Shown: positions 1 through 7,483 of the stretch, one piece after another
Numbering within the stretch: the first letter of the stretch is position 1
How the letters are laid out: each line of letters begins with the position of its first letter
Assembly: GCF_937996225.1 (NCBI RefSeq)
Contig: NZ_CALKTC010000015.1
Coordinates: forward strand, 1-43,181
DNA length: 43,181 nucleotides
Source: an uncultured Campylobacter sp.
GTDB taxonomy: Bacteria; Campylobacterota; Campylobacteria; Campylobacterales; Campylobacteraceae
Direction of reading: 5' to 3'
Made by a program: the position numbers and the translations under genes
The notes under the pieces: generated by a model
Database searches by the model: none
Told to the model about the DNA's origin: nothing
What the model saw: the letters and a program-made list of their open reading frames with translations, nothing else

Positions 1-57
1 TATAAATTTGAAAAAGAGTGGCTAAAGAGGGTGCAAAATCAGCGCGATGAGGAATAA
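1..57 (+). CDS. C-terminal end of a zinc-ribbon membrane protein paralogue (partial)
   Basis: The first 18 codons up to a TAA at 55-57 read as the tail of a gene that starts left of the window. The residues YKFEKEWLKRV are identical to the C-terminus of the protein encoded at 41,468-41,893 on the other strand, and the first 33 bases match that gene exactly. The missing part therefore probably holds membrane helices and a CxxC zinc ribbon. The last residues (QNQRDEE) differ from the paralogue (SHDKK). The function of the family is unknown. Confidence 0.75.
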   Translation, partial: YKFEKEWLKRVQNQRDEE

Positions 58-58
58 A

Positions 59-466
59 ATGCTAAATTACAAAAATATCGGTTCTATTTATGAGCTTAAC
101 TCTTTGTCCAAAAGCGGCTCGGACATATATTTGCTTATCGGATCGCACTTTATGGATAAGGTAGATATCTTTAGTAATATCACAACGGATTTTCTTATAG
201 GCGTAAAGTGGATATTCTTCTACGCAGAGAAAGCGTCGCGATTAGAAGATATCTTTGATAGTTTTATAGAACGGCACAATTTATTGGATATAGTTACATT
301 GTCATACGGAATCGATGAAAAAACAGAGCTTGTAAATCTATTTTTATCTAAGATAACTCCAGCAACTATGGGCATATCAATATTAGATGAGAAAAATGCC
401 GCCGAAAACGAGCTATTGCATGAAATTCTAAAAAGTATAAATAATAAAAATAGCGATGAAATTTAA
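59..466 (+). CDS. Small orphan protein, immunity-like array member 1
   Basis: This encodes a soluble 135-residue protein of unrecognised family. I chose the ATG at 59 rather than the in-frame ATG at 47 because GAGGA lies just upstream of 59 and the upstream gene stops at 57. There is no signal peptide or membrane helix. The N-terminal half carries aromatic and hydrophobic strands (SDIYLLIGSHF, VKWIFFYAEKA), and the C-terminal half looks helical and acidic. Size, acidity and position in a run of unrelated small same-strand genes resemble orphan immunity proteins, but that is inference from context. The next gene starts 13 bases downstream. Confidence 0.75.
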   Translation: MLNYKNIGSIYELNSLSKSGSDIYLLIGSHFMDKVDIFSNITTDFLIGVKWIFFYAEKASRLEDIFDSFIERHNLLDIVTLSYGIDEKTELVNLFLSKITPATMGISILDEKNAAENELLHEILKSINNKNSDEI

Positions 467-479
467 AATAAGGTGAAAT

Positions 480-1007
480 ATGCAGCAAAATGAGCAATTG
501 TATTATTTAATAGCTGGATTTCTATCCGATTGGTGCGATATAGAGCTGTTTTGCGATGAATTTTATAAGATGTATGATTTGGAATCTCTATATTTTGTAG
601 CCAATAAAGCAGAAGAGCAGGCATTAAAAGAATTGGATATGATGGCGGGTAGATTTTCTGAGTTTGATGAAGATTTTAAAAAGGCTCCTAACGTATTTTT
701 TAAAGAAGGCGAGATAAGGCAAAAGGCAGAAGAAATTTTTAGATTATTTTCTAATATCAAAATTTCGAAAGAGGAATTTTTTAGATTTTTGAAAGAGCAG
801 AGAGGGCTAAATTTTCCGATTGGCGTTGATTTGGGCGAAGGCTATGTAATGTGCCCGAATTGTTCCAACGCAATGAAAGTAGATAAGCGTCAAAGCGTGA
901 TTACATGCGATAATAAATATTGTATCGCTAAGTTTATCAATCCTTTAGCGAAATTAACGCTTGCAAATATCGAGAGTGCGAAATACAATAGCCAAGAAGC
1001 CGATTAA
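480..1007 (+). CDS. Acidic helical protein with C-terminal zinc ribbon
   Basis: A 175-residue cytoplasmic protein with an AAGGTG ribosome site before the ATG. The first 120 residues are acidic and probably all helical (WCDIELFCDEFYKMYDLE near the start). At about residues 128-150 a CPNC pair and a later CxxxxC pair (CDNKYC) form a plausible zinc-binding knuckle. No catalytic motif is seen. It lies 13 bases after the previous gene and 47 before the next, consistent with one transcript. I do not recognise the family. An immunity or adaptor role is a guess from the neighbourhood. Confidence 0.75.
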   Translation: MQQNEQLYYLIAGFLSDWCDIELFCDEFYKMYDLESLYFVANKAEEQALKELDMMAGRFSEFDEDFKKAPNVFFKEGEIRQKAEEIFRLFSNIKISKEEFFRFLKEQRGLNFPIGVDLGEGYVMCPNCSNAMKVDKRQSVITCDNKYCIAKFINPLAKLTLANIESAKYNSQEAD

Positions 1008-1054
1008 AAGGCTCAAGCGGACAAATTCTTTGTTAAACTGCAAAAAGGAGTGCG

Positions 1055-1408
1055 ATGCTAAGCGGAAGAGAAATTTACGAGAATTTTTTGTTAAGATTTT
1101 CGGACAACGAACGCGATATTATGAAAAATTTGGCGAGAAATATATATGAACTAAACAAAAGAGAGTTTATCATTGAGCTTGATGAAAACAATATATACAA
1201 AGTCAGATTTTATGATGATTTTGAAGGATGCTGCGATCCAGGTCTCGAAGAAGGAGAAGAGGGGTGGGATGAGCTATTTTTTGGATTTGAATTTGTAGTT
1301 TTAGAGGTTTTATCAACGCAAGCTGCAAAATTTAAAAAAGGCGACTATATCGAAATAAACTATAAAAACTATCCCAAAATATTTGATATGGATAGAAATT
1401 TGATTTAG
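1055..1408 (+). CDS. Small acidic orphan protein, immunity-like array member 3
   Basis: A 117-residue protein preceded by a strong AAAGGAG site. It is rich in Asp, Glu, Tyr and Phe, with an acidic stretch CCDPGLEEGEEGWDE near the middle. The C-terminal third has alternating hydrophobic residues and ends in a GDYIEINYKNYPKIF motif, giving the look of an alpha/beta immunity fold. There is no signal peptide or membrane helix. The family is unrecognised. It is flanked on both sides by similar small genes on the same strand. Confidence 0.7.
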   Translation: MLSGREIYENFLLRFSDNERDIMKNLARNIYELNKREFIIELDENNIYKVRFYDDFEGCCDPGLEEGEEGWDELFFGFEFVVLEVLSTQAAKFKKGDYIEINYKNYPKIFDMDRNLI

Positions 1409-1448
1409 ATGCGATAAGCTTAATAGAAAAATTTATGGAGAAAAATAG

Positions 1449-1562
1449 ATGCTTAATTTAAAAGGGCAGGAATTCCGCATAAAAAGTATAGCTCAAGATG
1501 TCATAAAAGAATGGGGTAAATATGATTTAGGCTCGAATGATAGAACATTCAAATTAAATTAG
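1449..1562 (+). CDS. 37-residue ORF, small gene or truncated remnant
   Basis: A short frame from ATG 1,449 to TAG 1,560-1,562, with GGAG about eight bases upstream. The product starts MLNLKGQEFRIKSIAQDVIK and ends NDRTFKLN. It sits in the 185-base gap between two array genes, where something the size of a broken immunity gene would be expected. The good ribosome site supports translation now or in the past, but no relative is recognised. It could equally be the surviving N-terminus of a longer gene. Confidence 0.4.
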   Translation: MLNLKGQEFRIKSIAQDVIKEWGKYDLGSNDRTFKLN

Positions 1563-1592
1563 GTAGTAAAAAACAAAAAATAGGATTTTAAT

Positions 1593-2075
1593 ATGATAAA
1601 AAATGAATTTGAATTTTTAATTGCCTCCGTGCCGGATAGAGAAAAAGTAGTAGCCGAGATTTGGCATATGGACAGAGAGCCTTTAATACAGATCAACCAT
1701 GAAACAAATAAGCTTTTAGTCGCTGCTACCGAGACTCGGCATAATATCAATTTTTACGAGCTTATATGGGCGCTATATGCCGGGGGATTATGGCTAAAAG
1801 ATGGGAATCAAAGACCGAATTTTGCGGAGCAATTTGAGAAATTTTCAAAAAGAAACGGAAGATGTTCGAAAAATATCTTTAAATTTACAAGATATGAGAA
1901 TAAAGTGAGTATAGAACATAAAGGCAATCTAATAGCGCATGTCATAAAAGAAGGTGGCGCCCTATTGGTAGGTTTGTTAAATTTTGGATTTGAATTAAAA
2001 GACTGCGTAGAGCTCGAAAATTTCGTATGGGCTTTGCAAAATTCTAGGAAACTGCTAGATGGCGCAGTTGTCTAA
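1593..2075 (+). CDS. Small orphan protein, immunity-like array member 4
   Basis: A 160-residue soluble protein with an AGGA site before ATG 1,593. Visible features are a conserved-looking N-terminal strand-turn (FEFLIASVPDREKVVAEIW), a Trp-rich central helix (YELIWALYAGGLWLKDG) and a hydrophobic C-terminal region (GGALLVGLLNFGFEL) too short and polar-flanked for a confident membrane helix. The family is not recognised and no catalytic motif is visible. Its setting in a run of unrelated small acidic genes suggests an immunity-type protein, by context only. Confidence 0.72.
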   Translation: MIKNEFEFLIASVPDREKVVAEIWHMDREPLIQINHETNKLLVAATETRHNINFYELIWALYAGGLWLKDGNQRPNFAEQFEKFSKRNGRCSKNIFKFTRYENKVSIEHKGNLIAHVIKEGGALLVGLLNFGFELKDCVELENFVWALQNSRKLLDGAVV

Positions 2076-2110
2076 GTATCGCGGCAAAAACATATATAAA
2101 GGATAATAAA

Positions 2111-2479
2111 ATGACCGATTATTTCGCAAGAAAAGAAAGTGCGATAAAATTAAATAAGCTTTTGGGGTTAGATTCGACGGGAGATGAGCAGGATTGGGAG
2201 CTAGAATTAGCAGACATCGGCAAAATTACGTCAATGCTAAATTTACTAGAAGACAAGACATTAAATTTCCAAGACAAGATTGCTCTGTCGCATTTAATTG
2301 TCGCTTCGTTTAAGAAAGAGGATGAAGAGCTAGACACAGTAGACAAAGATAGGATTAAAATATTTGCAGACTTTCTGGACGATAACTTACAAATCAAAAA
2401 TATCATACAAGAATATTGGATAGTTGCGTATGGGAATTTGAGTAAAAATTTAGCCTATTTGATATTTGGGGATAAATAA
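2111..2479 (+). CDS. Small helical orphan protein, immunity-like array member 5
   Basis: A 122-residue acidic protein with an AAAGGATAA ribosome site immediately upstream. The sequence is almost entirely compatible with alpha helix (repeated Leu/Ile heptads, many Asp/Glu/Lys), beginning MTDYFARKESAIKLNKLLGL. No signal peptide, membrane helix or metal motif is present. It lies 35 bases after the preceding gene and belongs to the same directional run. The family is unrecognised. Confidence 0.72.
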   Translation: MTDYFARKESAIKLNKLLGLDSTGDEQDWELELADIGKITSMLNLLEDKTLNFQDKIALSHLIVASFKKEDEELDTVDKDRIKIFADFLDDNLQIKNIIQEYWIVAYGNLSKNLAYLIFGDK

Positions 2480-2583
2480 AGATATTAAATTTGTGAAATT
2501 CTAAATATAAAATTAAGTATAAAGAAAAGATGGCTAAAATTTTGTCGAGATCGTCGATATAGGTAGAAATAAAGGATAAAATA

Positions 2584-2685
2584 ATGCAGCCCAAAATTAG
2601 GAATTTGTGTTTATCGTTAGAAAATAGAATTTTAAATCTACATCCTTTTAATCCCGAGCAAGTATGCTGCTGCATAGCGACATAG
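2584..2685 (+). CDS. 33-residue Cys-rich ORF, small gene or remnant
   Basis: An ATG at 2,584 preceded by AAAGGATAAA opens a 33-codon frame ending at TAG 2,683-2,685. The C-terminus carries three consecutive cysteines (VCCCIAT). The ribosome site is as good as those of the array genes, which argues that translation starts here. The product is too short for a recognisable fold and could be the head of a decayed gene. Another tiny frame (10 codons) lies just before it. A longer frame on the opposite strand is probably fortuitous. Confidence 0.35.
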   Translation: MQPKIRNLCLSLENRILNLHPFNPEQVCCCIAT

Positions 2686-2712
2686 TTTATTGAAAATAAA
2701 ATTTTGTTTCTT

Positions 2713-3141
2713 ATGAAAGAATACGACGGTTGCGGTTTGGACGAGCTGTTAAAGTTAAATTTTAAAGATTATCCTACCGAGCTATCAATTTACGGCGACG
2801 GAAAAGCGAAGGATCTCTTTGGCGCAAAGATCATCAAATCGGACAGATACCGCTTGATAAATAAAATTAAAGCGCTGAAAGATCAAAAGAGCTTAAGACT
2901 GGTCTACGAGGAATTAAACTCGATTGTATTTGATAGCTTGGTAGTTAGCGTGGATTTGGACTTGGCGTGCGAATGCCCGCAATGGTCGCCTAGCGATTAT
3001 AGAGTTATGTTAAACGAAGCGACGGACAAAATCGTTTTTGCCTGTATAAACTGCGAGAAGAAATTTTATCCGTATACTCTTACCGAGTGCCAAATAGATT
3101 GTAATCTTACTATTCCTAAACGCGGATATTTTATCAATTAA
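2713..3141 (+). CDS. Small protein with paired cysteines, last immunity-like array member
   Basis: A 142-residue protein starting at ATG 2,713; an in-frame TTG at 2,704 is possible but neither start has a clear ribosome site. The N-terminus (GCGLDELLKLNFKDYPTELS) is helical. At about residues 91-119 a CEC pair and a CINC pair bracket a strand-rich segment, a pattern that would suit one zinc ion. No signal peptide is present. It ends the plus-strand run and faces the convergent flavoprotein gene at 3,348. The family is unrecognised. Confidence 0.7.
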   Translation: MKEYDGCGLDELLKLNFKDYPTELSIYGDGKAKDLFGAKIIKSDRYRLINKIKALKDQKSLRLVYEELNSIVFDSLVVSVDLDLACECPQWSPSDYRVMLNEATDKIVFACINCEKKFYPYTLTECQIDCNLTIPKRGYFIN

Positions 3142-3273
3142 CTATTTCAATCATTTCTTTTATAGCCAACTTTGGTATCCAAGAAAGAAGCGGACGACAA
3201 GGGTTTAAATTATTTAACCCAGTCTAAATTTAACTCGCCTCGGCGCATTAAATTTCACGATCAATTTGTTCCG

Positions 3274-3333
3274 GGCGCTTGGGGTAGGACATTGCCTAGC
3301 TAGGGCGCCCATGCATCGCTAAGCCCGAGCGCC
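3274..3333. terminator. Imperfect inverted repeat between convergent genes
   Basis: GGCGCTTGGG at 3,274-3,283 can pair with CCCGAGCGCC at 3,324-3,333 with one G-U position. The loop is long and no T-run follows on either side, so a terminator role is weakly supported. Its place between two convergent genes is the main argument. Confidence 0.22.
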
Positions 3334-3347
3334 GTTAAATTTCAAAT

Positions 3348-4688
3348 TTAAAACTGTCCGAAAAGATCGTTCAGCGCCTCGCTAATGCTAGGATGCGTAA
3401 AAATTTGGTTTTTGAAAAAGTCTGCCTTCGCGCCCAGCGCCATGGCGATCGCCAGCTCATTAACGATCTCGTGCGCGTTTACGCAGTGAAGCGCCGCGCC
3501 TAAAATTTCGCCGCTAGCTGCGCCCACGACCGCTTTCATCATTCCCTCGTCGTGCGCTACGACTTTGGCGCCGGGCACCGCCGCCATCGAAAGCTTCAGT
3601 ACCTTGATCTCGCGTCCGCTTGCTCTTGCCTGCCGCTCGCTAAGGCCGATGCGAGCTAGCGGCGTACGGGTAAACAGCACGCTTGCATGCGGCGTGCGGT
3701 TTTTCGTAGTGCGCGCGCCGTCTCCGAAAAGCGCGCTAAAAATGATCCTAAAATCGTCTAAGCTCGTGTAGGTAAACATCTCGCCGCCGCGCACGTCGCC
3801 TGCTGCGTAGATGCTCGCAACTGAGCTTTGCAGATGCTCATTCGTGATGATATTGCCGTGCGCGTCCGTCTGCACTCCCGCAGCGGCTAAATTTAGCTCG
3901 CTCGTATTCGCGCGACGCCCAAGGGCGTATAAAAACGCATCCGCCGCGACTACCCTGCTCTCGCCCGCGAGGTTAAATTTTAGCTCTCTATCGTTTAAAC
4001 TCAAAAACTCGCAGCCCTCGATAATCTCCACGCCTTGGGCCTGCAGAGCGGATTTGACGCTGGCAGCCACGTCCTCATCTTCGTTTTTCATAAATTTCGA
4101 TCGCATCAGCACGCTTACTTTCGAGCCAAATCCCGCAAACATCGAGGCAAACTCAAGCCCGATAAATCCGCCGCCGACGATTACTAGATGCTTCGGTAGG
4201 ATCTTTAAATTTAAAATTTCTTCGCTACTATAAGCGATCTGCGAGCTTACCTCAAAGCTAGGCTCGACCTCCCTCGAGCCCGTATTTACGACGATCGTTC
4301 CTGCTGAAATTTCACGCGTTTGTCCGTCAGGACTTAGCACGCGCACGGAATTTGCGCTCGTAAATGAGCCTTCGCCGTCGATTACGTCGATATTCGGGTT
4401 ACCTTTTAGCATGGCTAAATTTTTCGCCCTCAGCGCCTCTACGAGCTCGTCCTTTTTCTGCATGCTCAGCACGAAATACTCTCCGAGCACGCTGAAATTT
4501 ACGAAGCCTGCTTCCTTGCTCGCCGTAACTAGCCGCTTGGTCGGGATGCAGCCTACGTTGATGCAGGTGCCGCCGTACATCTGCGGCGAGCGCTCGATGA
4601 GAGCGACCTTTTTGCCCAGCGCGGCGGATTTTGCGGCAAGGGTTTTGCCCGCCTTGCCAAAGCCTATTACGATGATATCATAATCCAT
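3348..4688 (-). CDS. RclA-like flavoprotein disulfide reductase
   Basis: A 446-residue FAD/NAD(P)-dependent pyridine-nucleotide disulfide oxidoreductase. The N-terminal FAD-binding motif is GFGKAGK (residues 9-15), the redox-active pair is C42 and C47 in GGTCINVGC, a second dinucleotide motif is IVGGGFIGLEFASMF, and the dimerisation domain ends IFTHPSISEALNDLF. Length, the MYGG before the Cys pair and the C-terminus closely resemble E. coli RclA, a copper-reducing flavoprotein that protects against reactive chlorine. This is recognised by eye, so mercuric-reductase-like relatives remain possible. AAAGGA precedes the ATG. It is a single gene read towards the small-gene array, with a TetR gene upstream on the same strand but 335 bases away. 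No RclR-type AraC regulator adjoins it. Confidence 0.85.
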   Translation of the reverse strand: MDYDIIVIGFGKAGKTLAAKSAALGKKVALIERSPQMYGGTCINVGCIPTKRLVTASKEAGFVNFSVLGEYFVLSMQKKDELVEALRAKNLAMLKGNPNIDVIDGEGSFTSANSVRVLSPDGQTREISAGTIVVNTGSREVEPSFEVSSQIAYSSEEILNLKILPKHLVIVGGGFIGLEFASMFAGFGSKVSVLMRSKFMKNEDEDVAASVKSALQAQGVEIIEGCEFLSLNDRELKFNLAGESRVVAADAFLYALGRRANTSELNLAAAGVQTDAHGNIITNEHLQSSVASIYAAGDVRGGEMFTYTSLDDFRIIFSALFGDGARTTKNRTPHASVLFTRTPLARIGLSERQARASGREIKVLKLSMAAVPGAKVVAHDEGMMKAVVGAASGEILGAALHCVNAHEIVNELAIAMALGAKADFFKNQIFTHPSISEALNDLFGQF

Positions 4689-5023
4689 TTTTTATCCTTT
4701 TGATCTAAAATTTCGCGGGATTATAAGAGGTTTTATTAAATTTAAAATCTGCGTGGCGCAAATTTAAAGGCGCAGGCAAGAGGCGCGAAATTTAACGGCA
4801 AAATTCTAACTTCGGCACAGAATTTAATACAGAAAATAAAAATTTCAGCTCTAATCGTTTCAAAAATTTTGCATCGATAGAATTAAAATTTTAAGCGCGG
4901 GATACGTGGCATTTTATAGCGCTTGGTAACGGATAGAATCCAAGCTACAAAATCCAAGTCCCAAACCGCTCATAAAATTTAAAGGTGCAAAAAGCGCGGA
5001 ATTTACGCCGTAAAATTCCGCCA
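4689..5023. other. 335-bp intergenic gap, AAATTT-containing
   Basis: No ORF, RNA or convincing terminator is seen between the TetR gene and the flavoprotein gene. Several AAATTT words and one near-repeat of GGCGC blocks (about 4,750-4,800) occur. The promoter of the flavoprotein gene should lie at its left end, but no clear TATAAT box was found. Confidence 0.6.
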
Positions 5024-5647
5024 CTAGCGCTTTTTTACGCCTAGCAAAAACATATCGATGCGGTCCTTGATTAGCTCGCTCGCTTTAAAATTTAGCTTTT
5101 CGTCGAAAAACAGCAACCTACTAAAATGCGGCTCTCTAAGCAAAAAGCAAAAATATAGCGCTAGGCTTTTTGCCGTGCGTCCGGGCGCAAACTCGTCCGC
5201 ATGCGCCGCCAAATACTCATCTAGCGCATTCGGTGAACCTAGCACGCCGCTTTTTAAAAAGATTTTTGGGCTCTCGCTGAGCGCGCCGTTAAAGCCGCTG
5301 AAAAGTATCAATCGATAGAATTTTATTGCCTCCGGAGCGAAAAGAAACTCCAGATAAATCCCTGCAAACTCCTGCAGATACTCACGCAATTTTAGGTCTT
5401 TGTTGATTCGCATGCGCTCGTTCATTCGCTCGTCGAGCTTTTTACTTTGCAGTTCGATGATGCGCAAAAATAGGCTTTCTTTGTTATCAAAATACTTATA
5501 AACCGACGATAGCGAGCCGCCGCTAAGCTCGATAATATCGCTTAAGCTCGTAGCCTCGTAACCTTTGGCTAAAAACAGCTCCAGCGCCGCATCTAAAATG
5601 AGCTTACAGCGAATTTCGGATTTTTTATATTTAGGCGATTCGGGCAT
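5024..5647 (-). CDS. TetR/AcrR-family transcriptional repressor
   Basis: A 207-residue regulator. Residues about 14-60 form the TetR helix-turn-helix: ILDAALELFLAKGYEATSL, then a recognition helix GSLSSVYKYFDNKESLF. The remaining 140 residues are the ligand and dimerisation domain, which resembles the AefR-like C-terminal class in its FYRLILFSG segment. A near-ideal AAAGGAGG site precedes the ATG. The divergent region upstream carries a 21-bp palindrome that is probably its own operator. Regulated targets are unknown; the HTH/lipoprotein pair on the other side and the flavoprotein downstream are the nearest candidates. No efflux pump adjoins it. Confidence 0.88.
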   Translation of the reverse strand: MPESPKYKKSEIRCKLILDAALELFLAKGYEATSLSDIIELSGGSLSSVYKYFDNKESLFLRIIELQSKKLDERMNERMRINKDLKLREYLQEFAGIYLEFLFAPEAIKFYRLILFSGFNGALSESPKIFLKSGVLGSPNALDEYLAAHADEFAPGRTAKSLALYFCFLLREPHFSRLLFFDEKLNFKASELIKDRIDMFLLGVKKR

Positions 5648-5679
5648 TTCGCCTCCTTTGAAATACTAAAATTTTTTGT

Positions 5680-5700
5680 AAGTGTATAAAAAATATACTT
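5680..5700. promoter_or_regulatory. Candidate TetR operator palindrome
   Basis: AAGTGTAT, six A residues, then a matching right arm AGTATACTT-like (AAGTGTAT against ATATACTT): seven of eight arm positions are complementary around a 5-base centre. It lies 33 bases upstream of the TetR start codon in the divergent promoter region, the usual site for an autoregulatory operator. Function is inferred from position and symmetry. Confidence 0.45.
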
Positions 5701-5843
5701 AATTAAGCAACATTATTGGGCTAAAATTTTAAAACCTCAGCAAAAAAATAATTTTACGCGGCTTTTGCAAGCGAGCGGAATTTATCGCGCACCAGCTGCG
5801 GTAAAGCGGAATCTATCTTCGTAAACGAAGCGTTTAATGCCTA

Positions 5844-5875
5844 TTTTAGGCAAATTTAGCAATAATTACCTAAAA
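5844..5875. promoter_or_regulatory. Inverted repeat in the promoter of the HTH gene
   Basis: TTTTAGG at 5,844-5,850 is mirrored by CCTAAAA at 5,869-5,875, and an outer AGCGTTT/AAACGCT pair (about 5,829 and 5,873) extends the symmetry. The sequence CAATAAT within the loop could serve as a -10 box for the gene at 5,895. It may be an operator for that gene's own HTH product. Confidence 0.35.
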
Positions 5876-5894
5876 CGCTAAAAGGCATCTTTGT

Positions 5895-6533
5895 ATGAAA
5901 AAAGTCTCGATCGGCGAAGCAGCCGAAATTTTAGGTATTTCAAAAGAAGCCGTCTACAACCGCATCCGTAGAAATTCCTTGCGCGCCGAGGAAAGCGGAG
6001 GCGTACGCTACGTGCTTTTAGATGATGAAATGCAACAAAGCGAGCCCGCTTTGCAAAGCTCTGCGAAAAGCTCGCGCGCCAGCGGCGCAGCTGGTACCCA
6101 AAGCTTCATCGACTATCTCATCAAAGAAATCTCCGAGCTAAAAGGTAAAATCGAAGCACTGCAAAGCGATAAGGACAGGCTTCACAAAGAAAAAGAGGAA
6201 ATTTTAATCGCCTCGAAAGATGAAATCAAGCTGATGTATAAGGAACGCGACGAGAAGCTCAGGTATTTTTTGTCGTTTTTCGACAAACCGTTGCTTTCGA
6301 GCAAAAGCCGCGAGGCCAAACCCTACGATGTCGAAATCAAAGAAAAAACCTTCGATCGTAGCGAATGGACGAGCCTTGCAAAATTCGTAAAATCGCTCAA
6401 ACGCAAAAAGCGCCTCAAAGCGCAAAGCCTAATCATCGAAAACATCGGCAAGAGCGAGTTTATCCGCGTCGAGGGAAACGAGCTTTTGATAAATCAAAGC
6501 TTAGATATAAAATCATTGAAAGGAAAAAAATGA
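5895..6533 (+). CDS. Excisionase/MerR-like HTH protein with coiled coil
   Basis: A 212-residue DNA-binding protein. Residues 1-45 are a winged HTH of the excisionase/MerR-like type (VSIGEAAEILGISKEAVYNRI followed by a short wing GGVRYVLL). Residues about 75-130 form a long charged coiled coil, and the basic C-terminus (KSLKRKKRLKAQ) could contact nucleic acid or a partner. AAAAGG lies upstream of the ATG. Its stop overlaps the start of the lipoprotein gene in an ATGA arrangement, so the two are translationally coupled. Its target is unknown; the inverted repeat just upstream is a candidate autoregulatory site. Confidence 0.8.
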   Translation: MKKVSIGEAAEILGISKEAVYNRIRRNSLRAEESGGVRYVLLDDEMQQSEPALQSSAKSSRASGAAGTQSFIDYLIKEISELKGKIEALQSDKDRLHKEKEEILIASKDEIKLMYKERDEKLRYFLSFFDKPLLSSKSREAKPYDVEIKEKTFDRSEWTSLAKFVKSLKRKKRLKAQSLIIENIGKSEFIRVEGNELLINQSLDIKSLKGKK

Positions 6534-7117
6534 AACTACGCAAAATCGCGGCATACGCGCTAGCAGGAGGCTTCGGCCTCGTTACGGCGGGCTCGCTAGC
6601 GGGCTGCGACGATAAGGAGCAGGAGCAAAACGTCCGCTTGCAAGAGGGCGCGCTCGTCAGGCTCGAAGAGATCGCGCCGGGAAAATATAAAATTTTAGAG
6701 GAATTTCCGAGCGAAAAGACCCAGATCATCCTAAAATCGCTCGACGGCACGGAGAGAATTTTAAGCGATGAGGAAACCAAAGCCCTTCTAGCCGAAGAAA
6801 ACGCAAAAATCGACGCCGGCACTTCAAATTTAACCAATCAAAACGCGCAGCTTAGCAGCGGCGGTATGAGCCTGGGCGAAGCGATCTTGGCAAGCGCCGC
6901 GGGCGCCATCATCGGCTCGTGGATCGGCGGCAAGCTGTTTAACAACCCCGCCTATCAAAGCCAGCGCCAAACCGCCTACAAAAGCCCGAGCGCCTACTCC
7001 AGAAGCGTCGATAGCTTCAATCAAGCAAAGCAGCAAAACGCCAAGGCGCGAAGCGGCAAGAGCGGGTTTTTCGGCGGAAGCAAGAGCGGCAAGAGCGGCG
7101 GATTTTTCGGCGGCTAA
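6530..7117 (+). CDS. UPF0323 family lipoprotein (Cj0371-like)
   Basis: A 195-residue lipoprotein; the start is the ATG at 6,530 that overlaps the upstream stop, with AAAGG before it. A signal sequence ends in lipobox LAGC near residue 25. Then come an alpha/beta segment (GALVRLEEIAPGKYKILEEFPS), a Gly/Ala-rich helix (LGEAILASAAGAIIGSWIGG) resembling a glycine zipper, and a Ser/Gly/Lys tail with repeated FFGG. This architecture matches the UPF0323 lipoprotein Cj0371 of C. jejuni, which I recall being linked to motility and virulence. The molecular function is unknown. The genes downstream match Cj0372 and Cj0373, supporting the assignment. Confidence 0.88.
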   Translation: MKLRKIAAYALAGGFGLVTAGSLAGCDDKEQEQNVRLQEGALVRLEEIAPGKYKILEEFPSEKTQIILKSLDGTERILSDEETKALLAEENAKIDAGTSNLTNQNAQLSSGGMSLGEAILASAAGAIIGSWIGGKLFNNPAYQSQRQTAYKSPSAYSRSVDSFNQAKQQNAKARSGKSGFFGGSKSGKSGGFFGG

Positions 7118-7483
7118 GCGCGCTTTGAAATATACGGCGACTCTGTGCGACGAGTTAAATTTAGCGCGTAGAATTTTAAAATTTGCGCCAAATTTAGCAT
7201 TGATTTGACGCAGGTTTTTCAAAAACGCGCTGTAAAGCTCGGCTAAATTTTATCGCTTCTGCCGCGCATGATCCGCGTCGTCTGCGTGCCGTTTAAATTT
7301 AGCCTCGAGCATCTTTTCGTGCGGCTAAAATTTACGCGCGACCGCCGCATATGATCTACGCTGATTAAATTTTGCCGTGCGCCTTGCGCGCTTTAAATTT
7401 ACGCGAAGGTATGCGTATCAAAACTAGCAAAAGCCGCAAAAATCGCGGCGCAGATGAGTTAAAATTTTAAAAAAAGGATAAAA
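7118..7483. other. 366-bp AAATTT-rich intergenic region
   Basis: No gene or structured RNA is visible. AAATTT words alternate with GCG-rich stretches throughout. The right end (about 7,460-7,483) holds AAAAAAGGATAAAA, the ribosome site of the next gene. No TATAAT box is evident. Confidence 0.6.

Noticed and set aside
2403..2675. 90-codon minus-strand ORF opposite the small-gene array
   Set aside because: It lies antisense to the end of a better-supported gene and to a 33-residue ORF with a good ribosome site, and has no start signal of its own.
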